This document shows, piece after piece, positions 25,917-36,306 of a DNA stretch of 36,505 nucleotides. Positions within the stretch are counted from its first letter, which is position 1, and each line of letters starts with the position of its first letter. A program made the position numbers and the translations under genes. The stretch is from Zoopage sp. CT-All (lineage: Eukaryota; Zoopagomycota; Zoopagomycetes; Zoopagales; Zoopagaceae), in the NCBI GenBank assembly GCA_004114245.1, contig QZWS01000033.1, forward strand, positions 1 to 36,505. Reading direction: 5' to 3'. The notes beneath the pieces were generated by a model that saw nothing but the letters and a program-made list of their open reading frames with translations, ran no database searches and was not told the origin of the DNA.

Positions 25917-27737
25917 CTACAAGTTGACGAGGCCCACGACGGCAGCGGCAAAAAGGGTGCCGTACATGCCCGATTTGAACGCGGCAGCCATCGCTTCAGA
26001 CTGAAGCTTGACAACCGGCTGCTCCATAAAGTTCTGCGCGCTCATGGCATCGCCAGCATATGGCCCGGTAACCTCATAGAGGCGATCGCGGATGGACGCT
26101 GGCGCCCTAAAGTTGTCGTTCAGCATCGACTTAAACTTGTACCTAAAGTCGGCAACGATCTGGTAGGGGTCTGTCGAATCAGTGTACTCGTCCTTGTTGC
26201 ACTCGACACGGCACACGTCGGGGACATCCACGCAAAAGGTCTTGACACGGGGCGCAGAGCAGGCAAAGAGATCCGGGCGGTAGTAGAGCGAATTGGGCGA
26301 GACATAGCCGTAGATCTTATTCAGGTCATCGTACTTGTCGCGGTACTCGTTTTCGTAGGCGATGTGGCGATCCGCCTGATAGCCCCACTGGTTGCGATAT
26401 TCGTCGGGACACGGACGCGGGTGACGCAGTCCAACGACCTGAGAGCGATCATTAAAGTTGAAGGGCGGGTGAGCAGAGTCACGGGGGATGGGCACAATGG
26501 CGGTATGGGTGTCGATGGGCGGCGAGACGTGAACAGAAGCGGCAGAAAGGTTTAGGACGCCTGCGGTGCCATTCGTCGTTGCATTGGCGACCACGGTAGT
26601 GCCGTTGACATTGGTAATACCAGAGGTAACGTTGCCTGCAGCAGTGAGGCCCGTCACGATCGGGGTGGTCACTGAAGTAGCATTGGTCGTCGGAGCAGTC
26701 GCGGCAGTCGGAAGGGCTGTGCCAACATCAGCGGCGACACCAGCAGCGCCGTTAGCAGTCGGAAGGGCTGCAATCACCGGGGCAATTACCGGGGCAGTGG
26801 CATTTGAAACCAGGCTGCTAATACCGCCCTCAATGGCAAGCGCACGCACACGCAACTGTCGGCTGGGCTCAGGCAGGCGCACATTGTATAGCTTGTCGTA
26901 CGAGATCTCCTCATAGCCATACCCCATCTTGTCGGAATCGAGCACATCGCGGGCGGTGTACCCGTACGGCTCCATACGATCATCGTACGACACGGCCTGA
27001 CCATCCCAGTTGTTGCCGCTATAGGTGTTGGCGTACTCAGGACGGTATTTTTGCCATTGGTGGTACACCTTATCGACGTAGGCGTGATGGGCGTACCACA
27101 GAGGGTCGTTGCTCGGGTACATCGAGGCCATGTCTCCACCGATCGCGTAGTGCGGGACGTTGCCGATGCCGTGCTCAAACCGTTGGCGGAAATCGTCGTA
27201 GCTGTTGGACTGGGTGATGCAGCGATTGATCATCTCGTACGAGTGGAATGAGCCGATGGTATCGCCGCCGTCGTACTGGCGCCGTACACAGTGCTTCTGC
27301 GGATATGCGGGCTGCCAATTGTCGTGCCACGACGTCTTGACGCAGCCATCGGCATCGTTGCGACGACCATACCAGTCGTCGTGCCAGATGGGCGAGCACT
27401 CGGGCGACTGCGAGTCGAGCGAGTGGTCCCATGTGTGAAGGCACACATCCGGGTCGTACTCCTGCAGCATCTTTTCAAACTCGCGCAGATGGGCGCGGTG
27501 CCAGGTGAAGTAGCCGGGGCCGTTGTGATGGCGGCGCACATTGTCGTTGTAGTTCTTGGTGTACTGGTCGTACTTACCGTCGTCCATAGCTCGGCGCAGC
27601 GTCTTGAAGTACTTGGAGCGGTCGTTGTCCGACAGCGCGCGGAACTCGCGACGCACGCAGCGGCGGGGCTCGGCGGCGATGAGAGTAGATGCCGCAAGGA
27701 CGAGGGTCACGACGACGGTAATGTTGCGGGACAGCAT
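25917..27737 (-). CDS. Secreted tyrosinase-like protein 2, copper ligands altered (606 aa)
   Basis: Signal peptide MLSRNITVVVTLVLAASTLI, then CVRREFRALSDNDRSKYF as in tyrosinase 1. The fold is retained (GYFTWHRAHLREFEKML, then GGDMASMYPSNDPLWY, then HHAYVDKVYHQWQ), and His71, His80, His196 and His218 occupy four ligand positions. The first CuA position holds Tyr63 and the first CuB position holds Gly192 (in IGNVPHYAIGG), so one His per copper site is missing. Neighbouring His70 and His189 might compensate only in part. A Thr/Val/Ala/Asn-rich segment (about residues 310-420) with many N-glycosylation sites separates the core from a Tyr/Asp-rich C-terminal domain, and a hydrophobic C-terminus (GTLFAAAVVGLVNL) may be a GPI signal. 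Catalysis is doubtful; a structural, binding or altered-metal role is inferred. No intron, and no sign of frame decay. Confidence 0.9.
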   Translation of the reverse strand: MLSRNITVVVTLVLAASTLIAAEPRRCVRREFRALSDNDRSKYFKTLRRAMDDGKYDQYTKNYNDNVRRHHNGPGYFTWHRAHLREFEKMLQEYDPDVCLHTWDHSLDSQSPECSPIWHDDWYGRRNDADGCVKTSWHDNWQPAYPQKHCVRRQYDGGDTIGSFHSYEMINRCITQSNSYDDFRQRFEHGIGNVPHYAIGGDMASMYPSNDPLWYAHHAYVDKVYHQWQKYRPEYANTYSGNNWDGQAVSYDDRMEPYGYTARDVLDSDKMGYGYEEISYDKLYNVRLPEPSRQLRVRALAIEGGISSLVSNATAPVIAPVIAALPTANGAAGVAADVGTALPTAATAPTTNATSVTTPIVTGLTAAGNVTSGITNVNGTTVVANATTNGTAGVLNLSAASVHVSPPIDTHTAIVPIPRDSAHPPFNFNDRSQVVGLRHPRPCPDEYRNQWGYQADRHIAYENEYRDKYDDLNKIYGYVSPNSLYYRPDLFACSAPRVKTFCVDVPDVCRVECNKDEYTDSTDPYQIVADFRYKFKSMLNDNFRAPASIRDRLYEVTGPYAGDAMSAQNFMEQPVVKLQSEAMAAAFKSGMYGTLFAAAVVGLVNL

Positions 27738-27841
27738 AGCTCTGATAATTAGGTTCTAGTAGTGCGGAGATGGCGAGAGGGGGGCAGCGTGATGGTGAGG
27801 AAGAATTGCGCAGGTGCATATATTGCGCAGACACGTTTTTC

Positions 27842-30800
27842 CTACCCCCTCGATGCTGCGAGCAGGCGCGCGAGGCATCGCTGCGTCAAGACGCCCAGCC
27901 GGGAATCACCGCAGACGTACAGGAGCGATGGAAGCGCACCGACGATCTGCGGTCCAAGAATGTCGGCGTAGTCATCGCCGGTAGTGGCGAGATGCTCTAG
28001 CACGAAATACACCCCTTGCCGTCGTAGCCTGGCAGTGGTTAGTGCGATGGCTTGTCCAGGACGGCCTACTTTTGCATAGGGAAGCCGTTGCGCGCACAGG
28101 CATCTGCGGCATATTGGCTCAGCAAGGTCATACACTTGTTTGCCGCTGCTTGTCGAAAGAGTGCCTGGACTTGTCCAGGGTGCGATGCAGCCTCTTTCGC
28201 GTCGCCTTTTGCCCCGAGATTCATCAGCAAAGCGAGACAGCGGAGATAGAGACGATCACGCTTGATCAAAACCACGTCAGCGACGCTTCCTCCAATGCCA
28301 TCGCGCTCGTCACCAGTGCTTACTTCAACGAATAATGCATACTCGGCTCCGAGAGAAAGCAATCGAACAAGCCCCTCACCGCCTGATGCGGTCCATGACG
28401 ATGGGCCAGGTCCGCTTACTTCCAGCCGAATCAGCCATGAATACAATGCCATCATGCCACTCTCAAACTGGGTCATGTCAAATGCTTCGTCGGCATCTAG
28501 CTGCTTCAAGGCAGACAGCACTTCTGGTCGCTCTCGCGAAGGGCGAACGATCGAATGAAGAACGCTAATATGAGCGTTGAAAGCATCGAACGTGACGGTG
28601 CTCTCATCTAGGTCAATGAGATTTTACAGGCTGCGATACATCACACACCTTCAATACACGTTTCTGATGAACACCATGCAAGCATAAGGCTAATGCCAAC
28701 ATCGCATGCCATCTTCCAAAGAGCCTGGCGATCGGCAATGTCTTCCGGCATTGCACAATCTTCATGCCTTAGCGATGCCATTTTTGCGATGGTCTACGCA
28801 CAACGTCGAACAGAGAGCATGCGGAAAGGGTTGTCTACCTTGATACATGCGGGAAATAGCTGTGACTTGAAAACCTGCCCTTTCTCAGCGATTGATGACA
28901 GAAACCGCTCTTTAACCAAAGCTAGCAATTGATACGACGCGGCGATCATTGTAGGCTTGCGGCCACCGCCCGGAATAATGCCATCCGTATGCTGCATACT
29001 CTTTGCCAATGACGCAGACCATATTATAAAATCGAGTATTACGGCTGGAGTGGCATCATCAGCAAGGTTCACTTCTTTCAAGACGTCCAGAATCGCTCCT
29101 TGAAGCATACTTGGCCGGTCGGCGTCACTCGAATACTCATCCACTTGTGGATACAAGAGCAATCCGCGAAGTATCGTGCAGAAGCGCTCAACATCTTCGC
29201 CGACAAAGCCCTCGCACAGCACAAAGTACACCTCAAGGAAGGCATAGACGTATGCGGTTAGCAGCTTCACGGCATAGCGCGGCAATTGCATCGTTCCATC
29301 GACGGATATGCTTTGTATAATGTCAACCCCAGTCGCCTCCCACTCGGCCCAAGCAGTCCACCAAAGGTCAGGCAGCCTCTCCCAAAGCATTTTCGTCATG
29401 TGCGCCTCGCCAGTTTCGCGCGCAACAGCCAACAGTACCTTCATATTTTCGGCCGAGGATAGTGCCACTGCTGGCGTTCCTTCGACAATCCAAAAGCGGA
29501 GGTATCGCAGAAATCGTTCCCAGAAATCGACAAAATCGGGGAGCAAAACCAACATCTCAAGATTGTCACGGAAAACGCGAACTACACCAGATATGACCAG
29601 TATCCTCGTTTCATCCCATTGCTTCTCGGGAGATTGTCGAGATCGGATGGACCAAGCGTCGCTGTCGCGCCGTGCTGACAGGGGCCCATTCCCGGTTTGC
29701 TCTTTTGGCGTCCCAGGCACAGACTTGCTCATGTCAAGGCCGCTTATACCAACGTCACGAGGAAAGTTCACGTCGTCGATAAGCGGGAAAAGGACCAGCG
29801 ATAGGCACTTGCGCCAGGTTTGTGGACTGAGCGAAGCGCCATTTGCTGCAACCGTTCTGAATAGGCTTTGATTGGCGCTGTTGCGCACCTCGGGCCGATC
29901 ATCGGCACCGATGCTTTTCAGCTGAAGCAACAGTAACAGCCAAAGCGCCGAAGCAGCGATATCGTCCATAGTGTCGCCAATTTGATCCTCTAAACTGGCG
30001 TCGACAGCGTGACCGTCATTGACCTCGGCGACCTCCTCATCGTCGGTGCGCAAGAAATCAGAAACCGCCCAAAGCAAGCCTATGGCAGTTAGGCTAATGT
30101 TTAGATCATCCTGCTGCCTGCAGAATAATCCGAGGATGCGGATGCACTGACGGAGACACTCGGGGCGAAGAACGGTTAAATAATCACTGCAGACGATCTG
30201 GATGCACGGAAACGCTGCCCGAATGGCAGAGTCTGTTGGCTTGATTGGCCCAGGCACTGGAGTACTAGACCTTACGATACCGAGCGGTCCAGACACGGCT
30301 GTTTGTTGCCTTTTCTCAATGATATTGGAAACGCACACTCCGTAAATACAGTTCAGCACCAAACTCCAAGTGGTCGGACCAAATGACTCTGCTGACGATT
30401 GAAGAAGGTCGTAGAGCGCGTTCAGGCCAACCACACGAACGTCAAGCGCTGAACGACCAAGCGTATCGTCCATAAGCACGCGCTGCAGCGATTGAAGTAG
30501 GCGAACTTGTACGGCGTCTCTGTCCGCTCTCTCGCCTTGGTCACGTTCGCTTAATACCACCATGCAATTCTGCAGGATGGATACGAAACCCTCGGAGGAT
30601 TGCAATTTAATGGCAATTGGGCTTGTTGAATACAGTAACGAATCGATCAAATGGTCGACCAAGCTTGTCCAGTATATCGCATCATCGCCTCGTAAAAGCC
30701 GTTCAGTGTTCTCGGCTGCCATCTGAGTCAGACGTGATATAGCGAAAGATCGTCCTTCTGGGGCTGCTGACTCCTTTCGTGCGACGGGTGACACGGTCGA

Positions 30801-33602
30801 CTTGGATGCAGAACCTTTAGGCAAGGCGACACCGCTCCATGCCGCAGACACCCGCATTAGACCCTGAACTGCATTTAGGAAGCCCAGATCCTCCCAAAGA
30901 CGCGAATCCTCGAACAGTGCATCCATCTCCTTGAGTATGCGGCCGCTTAGTGTCGAATCCGGACCGACGGCTTGTAGTCCAGGGAGCAGCAAACTGTCGG
31001 ACCGTCTCATGCCCGGGCTTTCGACCACAGAGCTCGATCGCTGGAGCATGGCAGAGCCCCCGGCTACTCGGGTCGACGTCTGTATGGAGCGCCCGTGAAG
31101 GACCAACTCTGCGTTTTCAAACGTAGTCAGGGTAACTGACCAAATCTGCACGTCAAAGATGTTTGCCAGATATCGAACGGTGCGAATAAGACAGCTGAGA
31201 CAGGCGGCATAGCGCTCGGGAAACATGGAACGGGATTGAATGACGACGCTCTTGACAGCCCCGGTGCTTGCAATGGCACCCGTCGTGCCCGCTCCGGCAC
31301 TGTCATCCTTTTCTTGCGTCGCTGATGTTGCTGGCGGTATGGAGAATTTGGATAGAACGGTGACAAAAGCATCACTGGGCACTGATAGTTTCAAAGCGCC
31401 GGCAGTGCACGCGGCTAATCTCTGTGCCGAGAGAAGCTCGTAAAACAAGGCATCGTCGAGTCTGGTTGAAAAGTAGGACGAAAATGCGGCGAGAAGGGCA
31501 GGCCAGGACACCTCCATCATCAGCCCTACCACTCTCAAGGACTCGAAATAGCGAGAAGAGGGTTCCTGCATGATGGCATCAAATTTTTTTGCGCTAATCG
31601 TGATTGAGGATGGAAACATGGCGGGGCGAAAGGCAGACTGCGTCGATCCTGATGAGGGAGGATGAATCGCATGCGTTGCCTGAGAGTCGTCGAAGGCAGG
31701 AAGCACGCGATGTGACAATGTGTCGATGATGGCAGTTATGCACTTGAAGGCGAGGTAAAAGTCGTAGTGAGCAGGAAGCTGTGGCGTCTCTGTCTTCTCC
31801 AGCTGATCGAGCCTAGGCGATGCATGTGTTAGCGTGAAGTGCGAAGTGAGACTACGCGTAGGCCTACCAGAGTATACGCAGCGACGAGGACGCCAAGCAC
31901 AAGCCGACGTCAGTGGACGCTGATGTGATGCCAAGCTCAACGGCCATGCCTTCCCATACTCTTCCATCCATAAACGTACCCGAGGCTGCCAAGGATGGGA
32001 TGCTTCCCGTCGCCTTTGGTGTATCCGCGGCCCATTTGCTCAGTGCGGCAACCAAATCGTAGAAAATGCCACCAGAACCGCGCTTGCGCTCATACTGCAG
32101 GTACATTTGTTGAAGGCTGGCAAAGTCTTGACAGAGAAAGTAGAAAAACTCTAGCGCTAAAATCTTTTGAACAGTGTCAGCCGACGCCGAGGTGGAACTC
32201 GTCGTAGCTGAGGAAGGATTTGCAGCCGAACTGGGTAGGGATGTTGCTTCAATGTGCCTAAGGAGCATTGACATGAACACCTCGCACTCTGTGATCTACA
32301 AGGGATGTTATATGACGCAGTGGATGGATATACATACCAAGACTGGCATTAACTTTTGGCAAACGGTACGAATCAGTCGCACCACGCGAACCTTGAGCAT
32401 GTAGTCTGATGCAGGCGAGGAATGGTGCCGAATGATAATGGGGCAAATATGCTCCTTCAGCACTTTTGTCAGTTCGGGCTCCTAACCAGCATGAATCTGG
32501 TTTATGCAGCATGTGAGGCAAACCGCTATAAAGAGCGTCGCGTGAGCGGCAATGATGGACTCAATGAGTTCCAGGCCAACGATTGGGTCAATCGCGCCAA
32601 AGGTCAGCAGGTGTACGGAGTTTGATGCGGCTGAGGAGGTTCGCTCTGCGTTTGTAAGAATGCAAAGGTCCTGGGCAGGATCAAGTCCGCGATCAATGGG
32701 ACAGGAACACTCCACTTGCCTCTATCAAATATCGAGCATCGATGAGCTGCTTATCTAGGCAAAATTCAGACAGACAGAGGATCAATGCTTGCCAGACCGC
32801 GATCAAGATCATCCCAGTCAGGGTTGATCGATTTCTCCTCGGCTCTCGACGACCACAGTTTCTCGAAAACCAGCGATACGAGCTGAGTTAGTGTGGCCGC
32901 TGCGACGCCGGCCACGAGTGCATTGGGGCCCGATGTGGTCGACGACACAGTCAATGAATTGGGCACGCGAACATCGCCTTGGAGCCGGAAACACAGCGTC
33001 AGAAGCTATGGAAATTGTAGTCAGGCAAACTATTCTAAACACGGCACGGCACTAACGTCGATGAGAGCGTCGTCGTGAACATTAGAATACCCGGTGCACA
33101 AGGGCGGAATGCACTGCAGCACTCGAAGCAAAACGTCAGGTATAGGGGTTTCCGATGCATGCAGTAGGGCTGTCGTAACGTGTCTCAATGCGCCCTGAAA
33201 CAGGTTGCAATGGATTTAATGATGATCAGCGATACCGTTACGAATGCTTTGCGGAGAATTAGTTGCTGGAGACACCCAACCGCTATGCCGACAATGCGGG
33301 GATGTCGCGTTTTGGCAGCCAAAGACACCGCCTTGAGCGCATCCTGCGATCCCCTCAGCACTATTCGTGTCATATTGATAGTGACAGCGCCAAGACATAC
33401 CTTTGAGAATTTCGGCTTCGGAGCGGCCGCGATAGACCTTGATTAGCGCCAGTTGTTTATCGGCAGCCTGTGGGCAGCCCAGTAAGTCCTCGGCATCGCA
33501 TTCAATTTACCCACATGCCTCCTTCACGTCGGGGTACTTTCGTCGGGATTCGGATGCGAGAAGAGCAAGTTCCTGCTGAAGGAATCCGCTGAGGGTGGAC
33601 AT
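27842..33602 (-). CDS. MON2: MON2 (Sec7-related DCB-HUS scaffold), 12 exons, 1,751 aa
   Basis: Exons (minus): 33602-33519, 33467-33401, 33360-33242, 33194-33057, 33005-32772, 32721-32524, 32481-32338, 32295-31868, 31812-28839, 28793-28649, 28607-28070, 28028-27842; 1,752 codons with stop, phases closing at every junction. MON2 is a large trans-Golgi/endosome scaffold related to Sec7 Arf-GEFs but without the Sec7 catalytic domain; it works with Dop1 and a P4-ATPase flippase. The N-terminus (FLQQELALLASESRRKYPDVKEAADKQL split by intron 1) aligns with animal MON2. Further markers: GLELIESI, LKEHICPIIIR, the ITECEVFMSMLLRH segment, then in the long exon WRKCLSLVLFPLIDDV (about 1137) and QWDETRILVISGVVRVF (about 1205). 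The last three exons are less conserved, but in-frame splicing ties them in. Intron 1 appears to be GC-AG; the 32,722-32,771 intron has a weak donor (GTCTGA). Confidence 0.9.
33468..33518 (-). other. GC-AG intron 1 of MON2 (51 nt)
   Basis: The donor reads GCATGT directly after the KE codons and the acceptor CCACAG precedes the AAD codons, giving KEAADKQL, which matches the animal KEAAESGI without a gap. The GT dinucleotides just downstream would put the next exon into frames that stop within a few codons. Length agrees with the other introns. Confidence 0.7.
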
Positions 33603-33702
33603 GGGAAGGTGAGAGGGGGCGTGGCAACTGAATCTGATGGCAGTGCAAATGATATATATGAGTGACGCTTCAGCGCCCAACTCCGTCCGCTGACACTATG
33701 CC

Positions 33703-34794
33703 TTACAGGTTTCGGCGTGCCCATCGCTGCATAAGCCCGGGCAGTGCCGACACCGCTATCACTGACACGACTAGGACTATGTTTTCACTGGTCCAAAGCG
33801 CCGCTGACAGATCCAAAATGTAATCGCCATCTACCAGCCCGGCACCTCGTGCAGCCCCGAAACGCTCCATGGCAACTCGAATCGAGCATCCTGCGCGGAC
33901 GCACACCCATCCCAGCGGAGCCACACCCACCACCGTGCCCAAAAAGAACGGAGCCAGGGGGATTTTGAGGTGCGGCGATGCAAGCGATATAAACCAGTTC
34001 GGGACCGCGGGTGTGGCGCGTGCAAGCACGACGTAGCCAAATAGCATGGCCGCTGTGGGCTGCTCATTAGCTTGATGAGGATGAGGGTGAGGGTGAGATT
34101 GGGCGGTGTCTGTGGCCTTGTGCTGGGCCGCCACAGCAGGTCTGTCAATGGTAGAACCAGAGCCTTGAGATAGCAGCTGCGAGAATGCTAGAAACTGGCG
34201 TGGGAAGTATCGCTTCAGGGGCGGTCCGAGGAAGAGTTTGGAGAGCGTGTATGCAACCGATGAGCCTACCCCGGTGGCCTAATGCAGAGCAGGAGTTGGT
34301 CCTAGCAATTGTGGGCCTGATACTTACAAAGGCAACGAGAAAAACGGCGATGTGGGATGGAAACAGAGCGCCAGCAAGCGTCGCGAAAGCCAGCGACCCA
34401 GGGATGGCAAAGCTCTGGAGACTACAGCCAGACAGACATCAGTGTGGGAATGAGCGAGTGGGATGGATCACAAAGTGTATATCGCGAGGAATGACAGTGC
34501 AGCCGGAGCCGGGGAATCGTCGACGAAGGAGCGCAACGAGCTGGCAAGGACCGGAACATCGCGCGACGAGCGCGGCCATATCAGCCCATCCATGTCCGCC
34601 CTAGCCATCAAAGACTGTGCTTGCAACCAGGACAATGGTTACTGGGGAATAAGCGCGCGGAGGAGAAGGTAGAGCAGCCCGGCGGCCGCGACGAATATTC
34701 CAAGAAATATGCAACCAGGGTACCGACGAACGGCGCCAGCACCCGCATGGCTCGGACTAGCGTCGATGGGCGGCTGTACGGATGACTTGGCCAT
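33703..34794 (-). CDS. TMEM41/VTT-domain membrane protein (four exons, 316 aa)
   Basis: Exons (minus): 34794-34643, 34600-34472, 34421-34328, 34278-33703; introns 42, 50 and 49 nt; 317 codons with stop. TMEM41A/B proteins are ER lipid scramblases of the DedA/VTT superfamily needed for autophagosome and lipoprotein formation. Signatures: an N-terminal membrane span in exon 1 (CIFLGIFVAAAGLLYLLL), the amphipathic entry helix and IYTFLQSFAIPGSL at about residue 90 across intron 2, GVGSSVAYTLSKLFLG, and TPAVPNWFISLASPHLKIPL at about 214 followed by FFLGTVVGVAPLGWVCVRAG, nearly the canonical TMEM41 sequence. A short His-Pro repeat (HPHPHPH), probably a loop, precedes the PNWF block. The gene lies 100 bp upstream of MON2 on the same strand. 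Confidence 0.92.
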
Positions 34795-35292
34795 GCACAC
34801 GAATGGAGAATGCCACGATGCCGGGAGGATGTTTTTGAAGTGCAGACTGCTGACGGCGTTGTCCGCACGACACGGGACAACGGTCGCCCAGCCAACGCTG
34901 TCGTTGAACTGTTGCTGGAATGATGATCAGGGTCGAATGAGAAAAGAAGACCTTGGTCAGTGCACCCAAGACTAATCGACGCTTCCTTTGGCATGAGGCG
35001 ATGGAGAGATTGGGCAGTGGAAGGTCATGTGGCATGAATGCCTGGGAGTATAGTACAATGGGGCAGCAATGACAACCGCCAATGCCGTCACATATATCGC
35101 TGACATCCAACAAGTGCCGGGGCTGCACGAGCTTCGGAAGATTGTCCGTTTAATTTGCGGTGAATGGACGCCAGAACGTGCTTCACACAGCCACGTTTTT
35201 CTAATCCACTCTCTCACTCACTCGCCTGCCCGCGCGTCGCCTACCTACTATATCCTCGGACACGCGCTTTACCTCACGACACAACCATACTC
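34795..35292. other. Divergent intergenic region, TMEM41-like gene to secreted gene
   Basis: No supported gene in these 498 bases, which should hold both promoters. A 77-residue minus-strand frame (overlapping 34,794 upstream) and others show no protein features. A TATA-like ctactatatcc near 35246 lies about 45 bp upstream of the secreted gene's ATG, a plausible core promoter. Confidence 0.45.
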
Positions 35293-36306
35293 ATGAATCA
35301 TACAACTGCCCGCGCTGTCTATGTCGCCGCGACAATCGTGCTCGTCGTGGCTTCGCCGTTGGTGCTTGCGTCCGGTCCCGACAGTCCGCTGTTGCCCGTC
35401 GATGGTGCTACTGTTGTCGCGACAACTCCTTCTGTACCAGCACCGGTGAATGCCGCGGTAAGTGCACAGCCAGTGGCCTCGTCGTTTACTTGGTATTATC
35501 CGTCAACCTGGTTCGGCTCCAGAACACCCGTTGCAGAGACATCCGTTGCAGAGACATCCGTTCTTCCTCCGCCTCCACCCCCTCTTACAGGTACCACGGC
35601 GCATGTCAAACAGCGAGAACGCGTTCCGAAGCTTGATATCAAAGGCTTGCCACATTATCATCGATATGGCGTTGGTGCAGATACTGGGGCTCCTCAGGTC
35701 GTACACATCCCGCCTCCACCGCCTCATGTTGTCATTCACCCCAATGATCACATACCCACTGTCGACGCCACTTCCGTCGACACTACGTCCTCCACCGCTA
35801 TCACCGCGCCCCGTCGTCGCATTAATTTCTCGCCGTCGCATCTTGCCGCCCTAGAATATCTCAACGGCCTTGCCCCTGTGCACAAGATCATCAGCAAAGA
35901 TCCTGCACCGCGGGTTCAGAAATACACTGTCGAGCAGCTAGAGGCCATCGAGAAGACCAAGCTGACCTCGTTACAGCGGAATCAGTTGATTTTAGCCCGG
36001 TCAATGAATAACATGGCGAGTCGCCCAATGCCCGAGTTGTTTACGGAGCAAATGGAAGAGAAGAGCAATACGCCCCAGGCCACGGAATCCTTCAGCCGCA
36101 AGGACAAGAAGGTTAAAGAGAAGACGGTTAAGGAGAAAATGGTTAAGCGGAAGAAAGTTGAGAGCGACAAACCCAAGGATCTCTCGCACAAAAAGAAGTT
36201 TTATGATTGGCTCGCTCAAGACCCAAAGGCGGCCCAGAATTTCCGGGAGTTCCTCGAGTCCAATAAGCAGGGGCGCATCACTGGTGCACCTGCCAAGGGG
36301 CAGTAA
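35293..36306 (+). CDS. Secreted unknown protein with Pro-rich middle and Lys-rich C-terminal region (337 aa)
   Basis: The Met at 35293 starts a signal peptide (AVYVAATIVLVVASPLVLAS); the frame is open from 35164, but the upstream part reads as 5' UTR. The mature N-terminal third is Ala/Val/Pro-rich, with a duplicated VAETS unit (15-bp DNA repeat near 35529-35558) followed by a Pro run. The middle has HIPPPPPHVVIHPNDHIP. The C-terminal third is charged: a KDKKVKEKTVKEKMVKRKK block, then a small helical end domain (FYDWLAQDPKAAQNFREFLE). I recognise no family. It could be a wall-associated or nucleic-acid-binding secreted protein; that is inference. No intron. Confidence 0.65.
   Translation: MNHTTARAVYVAATIVLVVASPLVLASGPDSPLLPVDGATVVATTPSVPAPVNAAVSAQPVASSFTWYYPSTWFGSRTPVAETSVAETSVLPPPPPPLTGTTAHVKQRERVPKLDIKGLPHYHRYGVGADTGAPQVVHIPPPPPHVVIHPNDHIPTVDATSVDTTSSTAITAPRRRINFSPSHLAALEYLNGLAPVHKIISKDPAPRVQKYTVEQLEAIEKTKLTSLQRNQLILARSMNNMASRPMPELFTEQMEEKSNTPQATESFSRKDKKVKEKTVKEKMVKRKKVESDKPKDLSHKKKFYDWLAQDPKAAQNFREFLESNKQGRITGAPAKGQ

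Noticed and set aside
28066-28521. Separate small gene downstream of MON2
   Set aside because: Its apparent start is a GTG, and it joins to MON2 upstream and downstream by three short introns with matching phases.
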